Below, piece after piece: positions 1-5,613 of a stretch of 13,621 nt of DNA; position 1 is the first letter of the stretch; every line of letters begins with the position of its first letter. The notes under the pieces were generated by a model. It made no database searches. It was not told where the DNA came from and saw only the letters and a list, made by a program, of their open reading frames with translations. Both the position numbers and the translations under genes were made by a program. The DNA is from Rhodospirillaceae bacterium. Lineage in GTDB: Bacteria; Pseudomonadota; Alphaproteobacteria; Rhodospirillales; Magnetospirillaceae. The stretch spans positions 1 through 13,621 of the forward strand of contig JASLCK010000254.1 in the NCBI GenBank assembly GCA_030151865.1, in the 5' to 3' direction.

Positions 1-517
1 CATCGGCGGTATCATCAAGCACGCCAAGGCTCTGAACGCTTTCACCAACCCGCTGACCAACAGCTACAAGCGTCTGATCCCCGGCTTTGAAGCCCCCGTG
101 CTGCTGGCTTACTCGGCCCGCAACCGTTCGGCTTCCTGCCGTATTCCTTACGTCGCCAGCCCCAAGGGCAAGCGCGTTGAAGTCCGCTTCCCGGACCCCG
201 GCGCCAACCCCTACCTGGCCTTCGCCGCCATGCTGATGGCCGGCCTGGATGGTATCAAGAACAAGATCCACCCCGGCGACCCGATGGACAAGAACCTGTA
301 CGACCTGCCGCCGGAAGAACTGGCCCAGGTTCCGCAGGTTTGCGGCAGCCTGCGTGAAGCTCTGGAAAGCCTGAAGAAGGACCACGAGTTCCTGATCGCC
401 GGCGACGTGTTCTCGAAGGAATTCATCGACAGCTACATCGAGCTGAAGTTCGAAGAAGTCTACAAGTTCGAGCACACCCCGCACCCGGTCGAATTCCAGA
501 TGTATTACTCGGTTTAA
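1..517 (+). CDS. glnA: Glutamine synthetase type I, C-terminal part (5' end outside window)
   Basis: The reading frame is open from base 2 to the TAA at 515-517 and gives 171 residues of the C-terminal part of class I glutamine synthetase, which makes glutamine from glutamate, ammonia and ATP in the cytoplasm. Visible family signatures are NSYKRLIPGFEAP, the active-site stretch SARNRSASCRIP, RFPDPGANPYLAFAA and the C-terminus TPHPVEFQMYYSV. The regulatory tyrosine adenylylated by GlnE in the enteric-type enzyme lies in KNLYDLPPEE, with its TAC codon at 299-301, so this is the adenylylation-controlled form (inference from the family). The catalytic N-terminal half and the start codon lie upstream of the window. 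Alphaproteobacterial glnA commonly follows glnB, but that cannot be seen here. An intrinsic terminator follows 55 bases after the stop. Confidence 0.97.
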   Translation, partial: IGGIIKHAKALNAFTNPLTNSYKRLIPGFEAPVLLAYSARNRSASCRIPYVASPKGKRVEVRFPDPGANPYLAFAAMLMAGLDGIKNKIHPGDPMDKNLYDLPPEELAQVPQVCGSLREALESLKKDHEFLIAGDVFSKEFIDSYIELKFEEVYKFEHTPHPVEFQMYYSV

Positions 518-571
518 TCCGGGTCTCTGGAGTTCCGGCAGGCTGTCTTCGGGCGGCTTGAGCGGATGCTT

Positions 572-607
572 AAAAAACCCCCGTCGGGAAACCGACGGGG
601 GTTTTTG
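572..607 (+). terminator. Intrinsic terminator of glnA
   Basis: A ten-base-pair perfect stem, CCCCCGTCGG at 578-587 and its complement at 592-601, is closed by a GAAA loop and followed by TTTTT at 602-606. The A-run at 573-577 can extend the stem by pairing with the T-run, so the structure could also act on the opposite strand. This is a textbook rho-independent terminator that ends the glnA transcript. Confidence 0.95.
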
Positions 608-633
608 TTTGCTCCCATGGGGCGTGTGATAAC

Positions 634-655
634 CCACGGATAAGTCTGTGGTTTT
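634..655 (+). terminator. Possible second, weaker terminator downstream of glnA
   Basis: CCACGGA (634-640) pairs with TCTGTGG (645-651) with one G-T wobble around a TAAG loop, and TTTT follows at 652-655. It lies about 30 bases past the main glnA terminator and could back it up. The stem is only seven pairs, so it may be fortuitous. Confidence 0.35.
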
Positions 656-791
656 AAGGAAGTGTGGCTGAGATTCAATATATACATCTTTTGCGCGTGA
701 TCTGTTGGTGCTTTTATATGGCTAAAATGCTTGGATAAATGAATTTTGTTTGTGTTACGTTCTCACTGTTCCGCTTGGTGGTTTCGGTGAA

Positions 792-1391
792 ATGTTCAAC
801 TTTAAAGTGTGTCGATCCTTCTGCTCCGCCTCTGTTGCTCTGTCTTTGGCAGTTGCCTGCAGCCAGCCTGCGCAGGCGGTGGCGGATGGGGCGGTGAGCG
901 GTTGTCCGCAAGCGGTGATCACTGACCGTTGCTTTGTGCCGGGCGATGATTGCACCGCGATGATTGTGCGGTGGATCGATAAGGCACAGCGGCAAATCCT
1001 GATGCAGGCTTATAGCTTTACCAGCAAACCGATCGCGGCGGCTCTGGTGGCGGCCAAGGCGCGTGGGGTCGATGTGCGGGCGGTGGTGGACAAAAGCCAG
1101 CCTCGGGCACGCGGCAATCAATTGGCGGTCTTGGCGGATGCCAACATCCCGGTGCAGATCGAACATATGCCCGGCATCGCCCACAACAAGATTTTGATTA
1201 TCGACCAGACCTGGGTGGAAACCGGCAGCTTCAACTACACCGAATCCGCCCAGCGGCGGAATGCCGAGAACGCGGTGGTGTTCAGCGGTTGCGGGGTGTC
1301 GGAATATATCCGCAATTGGCAGAGCAACGCCGAACGCTCACGCCCTTATGATCCGGTGGCGGCTGCGGATAATGGCGATTCCGACGAATAA
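792..1391 (+). CDS. Exported single-HKD phospholipase D / Nuc-type endonuclease
   Basis: A 199-residue protein with a Sec-type signal peptide (hydrophobic residues about 13-22, probable cleavage after AQA at 27-29) followed by one phospholipase D-like domain. The catalytic HKD motif is intact: H131 and K133 in HNKILIID, D138, then GSFNYT. One HKD motif in a protein of this size is typical of the Nuc/EndA-like subgroup, which dimerises to build one active site and cleaves phosphodiesters, usually DNA, in the periplasm or outside the cell. Substrate is inferred, not shown. Several cysteines in the mature N-terminal part could form disulfides after export. The ATG at 792 is preferred over an in-frame TTG at 750 because it places the signal peptide at the N-terminus; the Shine-Dalgarno sequence is weak (GGTGA, close to the start). 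A lipoprotein reading (LAVAC) fits the lipobox rule poorly. The gene stands alone between the glnA terminator and a convergent operon. Confidence 0.85.
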   Translation: MFNFKVCRSFCSASVALSLAVACSQPAQAVADGAVSGCPQAVITDRCFVPGDDCTAMIVRWIDKAQRQILMQAYSFTSKPIAAALVAAKARGVDVRAVVDKSQPRARGNQLAVLADANIPVQIEHMPGIAHNKILIIDQTWVETGSFNYTESAQRRNAENAVVFSGCGVSEYIRNWQSNAERSRPYDPVAAADNGDSDE

Positions 1392-1430
1392 CGACGGGAG
1401 CTCTTACTGTTCTGGTCAGGTTGTCTCATT

Positions 1431-1463
1431 CCCACCCTCTCCCACGTTGTGGAAGAGGGTGGG
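1431..1463. repeat. REP-like inverted repeat between convergent genes
   Basis: CCCACCCTCT (1431-1440) is perfectly complementary to AGAGGGTGGG (1454-1463). Inside it CCAC (1442-1445) pairs with GTGG (1449-1452) around a three-base loop, with one mismatch between the two stems. There is no T-run on the plus side. The position, 40 bases after the PLD stop and 16 before the efflux adaptor stop, fits a transcript-end structure, and the CCCTCTCCCAC...GAGAGGGTGGG pattern resembles dispersed intergenic palindromes (REP/MITE type) known from many proteobacteria. Whether it is repeated in this genome cannot be seen from one copy. Confidence 0.6.
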
Positions 1464-1478
1464 GTGACAGAGGTGCTT

Positions 1479-2411
1479 TTACAGTTTCCTGGGATCCAGG
1501 CGGTTGTTTTCCACCAATTCCCAAATGGCGCCCAAGTCAGTTTTCAGGCCGGTCTTCTGGCCGATGCGGATGGTGCAGGTCATGCCCGCCGCCAGATCGG
1601 TTTCGGGCGGTACGTTGTCGATATGGATGCGCACAGGGATACGCTGTTCCAGCCGGACCCAGGTAAAGATCGGATTGACGTTGGCCAGTCCGCCGCCTGC
1701 GGTTTCGCCGTTCTGATCGGCGATGCCGCGGCTGATGCTTTCCACATGGCCGGTCATGATGCCAGCCCGGCCCATCAGTTCCATTTCTGCGCTGTCGCCA
1801 ACGCGGATGCCGGGCAGCTTGGTTTCTTCGAAATAGCCCGCAACCCAAAAGGAATCGCTGTCCACCACGGCGATGGCGGCTTGTCCGGTCTGGGCGTAAT
1901 CGCCGACCCGCAGGCGTAGATTGGTGATAAAGCCGTTGACCGGCGAGCGGATCACGGTCCGGGCCAGATTGAGTTTGGCGATGTCCAGATTGGCGGTGGC
2001 CTCGCTGACGGCGGCGCCGGCGGCGCTGGCGCTGCCGCTGTATTGTTCCTTTTCCTCGGTCGAGGCCACCAGATCGCTCAAAGCGGCGCGGCGCTTGGCC
2101 TTGGCGTCGGCGACACGGCGGTTGGATGCCTGGCCGTTGACGGCGGCTTCGGCCTGGGCGACCGCCAGACGATAGCGTTCCTGGTCGATCACGAACAGGA
2201 TATCACCCTTATGAATGAACTGGTTGTCCTTGACCTGGACCGAGGCGACGGTGCCTGCCACTTCCGGGGCGATGGAAACCACTTCGGCACGGACCCGCCC
2301 GTCGCGGGTCCAGGGCGAAACCATGTAATGCCGCCACAGGGCGGCCGCCAGGAACAAGGCGGCGATGCTGACGCAAAGGGTGATGAGAACCCGGAGCAGT
2401 TTCTTGATCAT
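1479..2411 (-). CDS. HlyD-family membrane-fusion adaptor (AaeA-like) of an efflux pump
   Basis: A 310-residue periplasmic adaptor. It has one N-terminal membrane anchor (residues about 7-27), a first biotinyl-lipoyl half (about 44-76, APEVAGTVASVQVKDNQFIHKGDILFVID), a helical hairpin (about 78-150, Ala/Lys/Glu rich), the second lipoyl half (RSPVNGFITNLRLRVGDYAQTGQ) and a beta-barrel with GYFEETKLPGIRVGD. Its length matches AaeA of Escherichia coli and other single-anchor adaptors that link an inner-membrane pump to an outer-membrane channel. No outer-membrane channel gene is in the window. Its ATG overlaps the stop of the DUF1656 gene (ATGA at 2408-2411), so translation is probably coupled. 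It is the last gene of the marR-FUSC-DUF1656-HlyD operon. Confidence 0.93.
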   Translation of the reverse strand: MIKKLLRVLITLCVSIAALFLAAALWRHYMVSPWTRDGRVRAEVVSIAPEVAGTVASVQVKDNQFIHKGDILFVIDQERYRLAVAQAEAAVNGQASNRRVADAKAKRRAALSDLVASTEEKEQYSGSASAAGAAVSEATANLDIAKLNLARTVIRSPVNGFITNLRLRVGDYAQTGQAAIAVVDSDSFWVAGYFEETKLPGIRVGDSAEMELMGRAGIMTGHVESISRGIADQNGETAGGGLANVNPIFTWVRLEQRIPVRIHIDNVPPETDLAAGMTCTIRIGQKTGLKTDLGAIWELVENNRLDPRKL

Positions 2412-2599
2412 GCGTAAACCACAAGGCTAAGAATCAGGACGTAAAGGGCCAGCTCGAACAGGCCGGTATGCCAAACCTTGAACAGCAGGCCAGTGCGGGC
2501 CAAAAGCCAGCGGCAGGCCAGGAAAGGCGGCAAGGCCAACAGCAGATGCCAGGCAAAGGGGGAGATAAAGACCCCCAGAATATTGATTTCGCGAAGCAT
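2408..2599 (-). CDS. DUF1656 small membrane protein (AaeX-like)
   Basis: A 63-residue protein with two hydrophobic segments (about residues 8-30 and 41-62) and the family's N-terminal REINILGVFISPF pattern. DUF1656 proteins such as AaeX almost always lie between or beside FUSC pump and HlyD adaptor genes. Their exact function is unknown, and a pump accessory role is inferred from this constant context. The start abuts the FUSC gene stop directly (TGA then ATG) and the end overlaps the adaptor start by four bases, so the operon organisation is clear. Confidence 0.9.
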   Translation of the reverse strand: MLREINILGVFISPFAWHLLLALPPFLACRWLLARTGLLFKVWHTGLFELALYVLILSLVVYA

Positions 2600-4612
2600 T
2601 CAGCCCCTCGGCATAACTTTGAAGAACAGGCGGTGACGCCCGATCAGAATAGCGATTTCGCTCAGTGCGGCGGCGGCGCGGAACAACGGGCGCCCGTCGT
2701 CGCGTTCGGGTGCGATGGTCAACAGATGGCGCGACGCTTCGCGGCAGGCGGCCACGCACTCTTGCGGCGACGATGCCAGGCGGTTCAGGGCACGCACCAC
2801 CGGCTGAACCGTCTGGGCGGCAATCGGATCGGTTTGCACAAAGCTGCGCAGCCGCAGGATTTCGCGCCCGATGCGCAGGGCCGCGAAACCGCCGCGCATC
2901 AGGTGATCCTGGGCCACACCCGCGGCGCGGATGCGTCCACCTAACTGGATCAACCGTTCGTGCATACGGGTTTCCCACAAGGCCGGAATGTTCAGCCCCT
3001 GACGACTGATCAATGTATGCAGATCGCCCTGAATGGCGCGAACCAGGGCGCGCACATGGCGGCGCGGATCGATGGGCAGAAACACCCGGTGCACCACGGC
3101 GGTCAGGATCGAGCCCACTACGGTCGAAAGCGCCATGTTCAGGAACAGTTCCGGGTCATAGACCATGGGGTTGGTGGGGGCCAGCATGGTGATGAAGAAG
3201 ACGTAGAACCCAACCCCGACAAAGGCGGTCTTGGGGTTCATCGATACCACCACCGACAGGAACAACACCGGGGCCAGCACCAGGACCAGCAGGGCGAAGC
3301 CGGTAATCTGCGGCAATACCCAACACATATAGAACAGCCCCCAGGCGGACGCGACGCAGGTGCCAAAGGTAAACATCACCGCATCGGTTGACGGGCGGTC
3401 GCGCAACGACAGCAGGCTGACATTGGGCACGATCATGGCGATCAGATTGCTACCGATCGGCCAGGCGGTATAAAACCACACCGCGCCCGCCACCCAGACC
3501 GTAACGGCGGCGCGGGCGGCATTGATCAGCGCCCAGTTGACGTCGCGATGGCGGGATGGGCGGACCGGCTGGCGGGCCGGGCGGCTGCCGGAAACCGCGG
3601 CCAGACCATCAAGCGCCAGAATCAACTCGTCGCAGACTTCGCGCAGGCGATCCAACACCGCCAGAACCGGCATGCCGCCGATGCCGAAACGGCTTTCCAG
3701 CCGCGCCGCCAAGTCTATCAGCCGTTCCTCGATGGGGGCAATTTCCACCCCTGGGGCCATGGTGGCGGCGGTTTCTTCCAACAGGGTTGCGAACTCGTCG
3801 TCCAGGCCGTCCAGTAATGTTCGGTCCGGCAGGCGGGCCAAGGCTTCATGGGCGGAGGTGGCGGCGGTCAGCGCCCCAAACAATGCGGTTGCGCCGCCGC
3901 GCAAGGCGTCAGACAGGTTCGACATGCCGACCGATGTTTCCAGGGCGGCGAATTCCACCAGGGCATCCAATTCGGCAATTTTGCGAGCCAGAGTGCGGCG
4001 CGGTTCCACCAGGGTCTGCGCTTCTGCCCCGGTGATGGCCTGGCGGGCATAGCGGGCCATTTCCGCGACCACGTTGGCCAGCCCCTTTTCCAAAGTGCGC
4101 TCGGCATTGCGGGTGGTGGTCAGCGATGCCACCAGGGCGGAACAGAGAATGCCAAGCCCTACCACCACCACGCGGTTGATCGCCAGATTAAAGATCAGCT
4201 CCGGGTGGTCGATGGACGGCATGGTGATCAGCACCACCGTATAGCCCGCCAGCACCGCGCCATAGGAGCGGAAGCTGCGCAGAATGGTCGAGGCAAAGGT
4301 GCAAACCGCCATCCACAACCCTAAACCCAACAGAAACATCTGGGGTGATTGGGCGAACAGGGCTGTCAGGGTCACCGCGATGATTGCCCCCAGGATCGAT
4401 CCGCCCAAACGGTACAGGCTTTTCGACAAGATCATGCCGTGCACCGGATGGGCGACGATCAAAACCGTGGTGGCGGCGGAATAGGGGGTGTCCAGTTCAA
4501 GGCTGTAAGCCACCCATAACGCCAAGATCGCCCCCAGGGTGGTGCGGGCGGCATGGCGGTAGATGGGTTTGACGGCCAGCAGATCAGCCAGAAAGGCGCG
4601 GAGGCGCGTCAT
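2600..4612 (-). CDS. FUSC-family inner-membrane efflux pump (AaeB-like)
   Basis: A 670-residue protein built as two membrane blocks, each followed by a soluble region, as in AaeB/FUSC transporters. The first block covers about residues 20-170 and includes the conserved motif around VAHPVHGMILSKSLYRLGGSILGA. A cytoplasmic helical region of about 170-360 follows, then a second membrane block of about 365-530 (with NLIAMIVPNVSLLSLRDRPSTDA and FITMLAPTNP), then a soluble tail. The E. coli relative exports aromatic carboxylic acids such as p-hydroxybenzoate. Substrate here is unknown but probably a small amphipathic or aromatic compound. The start codon overlaps the marR stop (ATGA at 4609-4612) and the stop abuts the DUF1656 start. 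Order (regulator, pump, DUF1656, adaptor) differs from E. coli aaeXAB. Confidence 0.93.
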   Translation of the reverse strand: MTRLRAFLADLLAVKPIYRHAARTTLGAILALWVAYSLELDTPYSAATTVLIVAHPVHGMILSKSLYRLGGSILGAIIAVTLTALFAQSPQMFLLGLGLWMAVCTFASTILRSFRSYGAVLAGYTVVLITMPSIDHPELIFNLAINRVVVVGLGILCSALVASLTTTRNAERTLEKGLANVVAEMARYARQAITGAEAQTLVEPRRTLARKIAELDALVEFAALETSVGMSNLSDALRGGATALFGALTAATSAHEALARLPDRTLLDGLDDEFATLLEETAATMAPGVEIAPIEERLIDLAARLESRFGIGGMPVLAVLDRLREVCDELILALDGLAAVSGSRPARQPVRPSRHRDVNWALINAARAAVTVWVAGAVWFYTAWPIGSNLIAMIVPNVSLLSLRDRPSTDAVMFTFGTCVASAWGLFYMCWVLPQITGFALLVLVLAPVLFLSVVVSMNPKTAFVGVGFYVFFITMLAPTNPMVYDPELFLNMALSTVVGSILTAVVHRVFLPIDPRRHVRALVRAIQGDLHTLISRQGLNIPALWETRMHERLIQLGGRIRAAGVAQDHLMRGGFAALRIGREILRLRSFVQTDPIAAQTVQPVVRALNRLASSPQECVAACREASRHLLTIAPERDDGRPLFRAAAALSEIAILIGRHRLFFKVMPRG

Positions 4613-5109
4613 GGTTTATCCTGGTCGGGCGTATCTTGGGCAGAGCAGGGCGACTGATGCTGTTCCTGATTGACGGCGATGCGGTCAAACAGGTTCAGGC
4701 AAAAATGCAGATCATCGTCGGAAATGCCATTGGTCAGGCGGGCGGCAACCTGGATCGATACATCGATGGTGCGGGCATGGACATCGCGCCCGGTCTGGGT
4801 CAGATGCAGGGTCTTACTGCGCCGGTCGTCCAGGGCGTCGCGTCGAACCACATAGCCCTGCGCTTCCAGCCGGTCCACCAGTTGCACCAGGGATGGACGT
4901 TCAATATCCAGCGCCTCGGCCAAATCCTTGGGGCGCACACCGTCACCCAATTCGCCCAGATAGTAAAGCGGTCGCCAAGTGGCGGCGGTCAGGCCAAATT
5001 TTGACAGTTCACCATCCACCGCATTGCGCCAGCGCCGTCCCAGGCGAACCACGCTCAGCCCAAAATCGCGGCGCATCAGGGCTTGGTCTTGCGGCTGAGG
5101 GGGAGTCAT
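4609..5109 (-). CDS. MarR/SlyA-type transcriptional regulator of the efflux operon
   Basis: A 166-residue winged-helix repressor. Residues about 57-82 form the helix-turn-helix (RPKDLAEALDIERPSLVQLVDRLEAQGYV) and residues 88-103 the wing, with the family signature DDRRSKTLHLT. The helices at both ends would form the dimer interface. MarR proteins release DNA on binding phenolic or other amphipathic ligands, which fits control of an AaeB-like pump. It is the first gene of the operon and lies immediately below two SlyA-like palindromes, so autoregulation is likely (inference). There is no good Shine-Dalgarno before the ATG at 5109; a candidate -10 at 5125-5130 would leave a leader of only about ten bases. 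The C-terminal tail after residue 148 is polar and not conserved in the family as I know it. Confidence 0.93.
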   Translation of the reverse strand: MTPPQPQDQALMRRDFGLSVVRLGRRWRNAVDGELSKFGLTAATWRPLYYLGELGDGVRPKDLAEALDIERPSLVQLVDRLEAQGYVVRRDALDDRRSKTLHLTQTGRDVHARTIDVSIQVAARLTNGISDDDLHFCLNLFDRIAVNQEQHQSPCSAQDTPDQDKP

Positions 5110-5112
5110 CTG

Positions 5113-5126
5113 GTTAGGAGCCTAAC
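5113..5126. promoter_or_regulatory. Operator 1 for the MarR/SlyA-type regulator
   Basis: GTTAGGAGCCTAAC has six-base arms that are exact reverse complements around AG. The core TTAG-N4-CTAA is the pattern of the known SlyA operator (TTAGCAAGCTAA). It ends three bases before the marR start codon and touches the candidate -10, so a bound dimer would cover the transcription start. Binding by the neighbouring regulator is inferred. Confidence 0.75.
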
Positions 5127-5130
5127 TATA
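5125..5130 (-). promoter_or_regulatory. Candidate -10 of the marR-efflux operon promoter
   Basis: On the minus strand the hexamer reads TATAGT, five of six matches to the sigma-70 -10 consensus. No convincing -35 is seen at the usual spacing; the region where it should lie abuts operator 2. Transcription would start about ten bases before the marR ATG, inside operator 1. Confidence 0.4.
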
Positions 5131-5147
5131 TTGGTGTTGGAAATTTG

Positions 5148-5161
5148 ATTAGGGGACTAAC
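5148..5161. promoter_or_regulatory. Operator 2 for the MarR/SlyA-type regulator
   Basis: ATTAGGGGACTAAC carries the same TTAG-N4-CTAA core as operator 1, with centres 35 bases apart. Two copies of one palindrome in the 112-base gap before marR strongly suggest a pair of repressor sites. Site 2 lies upstream of the -10, close to where RNA polymerase would contact the -35. Confidence 0.7.
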
Positions 5162-5164
5162 CAT

Positions 5165-5179
5165 ATGGTGCCTCACCAT
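5165..5179. repeat. Short hairpin downstream of the cupin gene
   Basis: ATGGTG (5165-5170) and CACCAT (5174-5179) form six perfect pairs around CCT, 43 bases past the cupin stop. No T-run follows on either strand, so a terminator role is doubtful. It partly overlaps the palindrome ACCATATGGT at 5160-5169, beside operator 2. Confidence 0.3.
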
Positions 5180-5221
5180 CTCTCTGCAAGGGGGTGCATG
5201 GCAGAATTGCAGCGGAGCGCT

Positions 5222-5563
5222 TCAGCCTTCGGGAAAGAAGACGAACAGGACGCAGCCGTCCTTGGATTGGGGAATGTGCGAGGTGCCAGCCGGGTGGTGG
5301 ATGAAGGTTCCCGGCCCATAGCTGGTTTCGCCGTCGCAAAAGGTGCCAGACAGCACAAAGACCTCTTCCGCGCCGGGGGCGTGGATGTCCAGTTCGGGAT
5401 AAACCGCGCCAGGGGCGATCTGGAAAATCAGCGCCTTGCGCCCCGCCTCTCCGGTCCACAGAAGACGGGTGGAAAAGCCGGAGTGGATTTCCACCGGCTC
5501 GACATCGGCCCAGTGGGTGGCGATGACGCCGGTTAAATCCATCGGCGGGGGCTTGGTGGTCAT
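5222..5563 (-). CDS. ChrR-like cupin-domain protein
   Basis: A 113-residue single-domain cupin. The pattern HAPGAEEVFVLSG (residues 61-73), YGPGTFIHHPAGTSH (82-96) and the closing strand VLFVFF match the ChrR-type cupin of anti-sigma factors and related stand-alone proteins. Likely metal ligands are H61, E66 or E67, and H96. The N-terminal zinc-binding anti-sigma domain of ChrR is absent, so this is not a full anti-sigma factor. Free-standing relatives are thought to bind metal and act as small enzymes or sensors, and the substrate cannot be told. The gene has the GC-rich composition of the chromosome, unlike the gene just upstream. No Shine-Dalgarno precedes the ATG at 5563, but a perfect TATAAT lies 16-21 bases before it. 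It shares direction with the efflux operon but is separated from it by the operator region. Confidence 0.85.
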   Translation of the reverse strand: MTTKPPPMDLTGVIATHWADVEPVEIHSGFSTRLLWTGEAGRKALIFQIAPGAVYPELDIHAPGAEEVFVLSGTFCDGETSYGPGTFIHHPAGTSHIPQSKDGCVLFVFFPEG

Positions 5564-5578
5564 GGTGAGTGTATATCT

Positions 5579-5584
5579 ATTATA
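5579..5584 (-). promoter_or_regulatory. Candidate -10 of the cupin gene
   Basis: The minus strand reads a perfect TATAAT, which would start transcription about nine bases before the cupin ATG and give a nearly leaderless mRNA. No -35 is visible at 16-18 bases upstream, and the surrounding AT-rich DNA makes a chance match plausible. Confidence 0.35.
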
Positions 5585-5613
5585 ATTCTTTAATTTTATT
5601 TGATTTGTCTTTG

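Noticed and set aside
660..750. Sigma-70 promoter for the PLD gene (TTGCGC-17-TTATAT)
   Set aside because: Only three of six matches in each hexamer, so it is not better than background in this AT-rich gap.
750..791. In-frame TTG extension of the PLD protein by 14 residues
   Set aside because: It would bury the signal peptide behind a non-signal N-terminus; ATG 792 gives a standard Sec signal.
1449..1919. Long plus-strand open frame opposite the HlyD gene
   Set aside because: It lies wholly antisense to a gene with clear family motifs and shows no domain of its own.
3522..4324. Several plus-strand open frames opposite the FUSC gene
   Set aside because: High-GC antisense shadows with Arg/Ala/Gly-rich composition and no recognisable fold.
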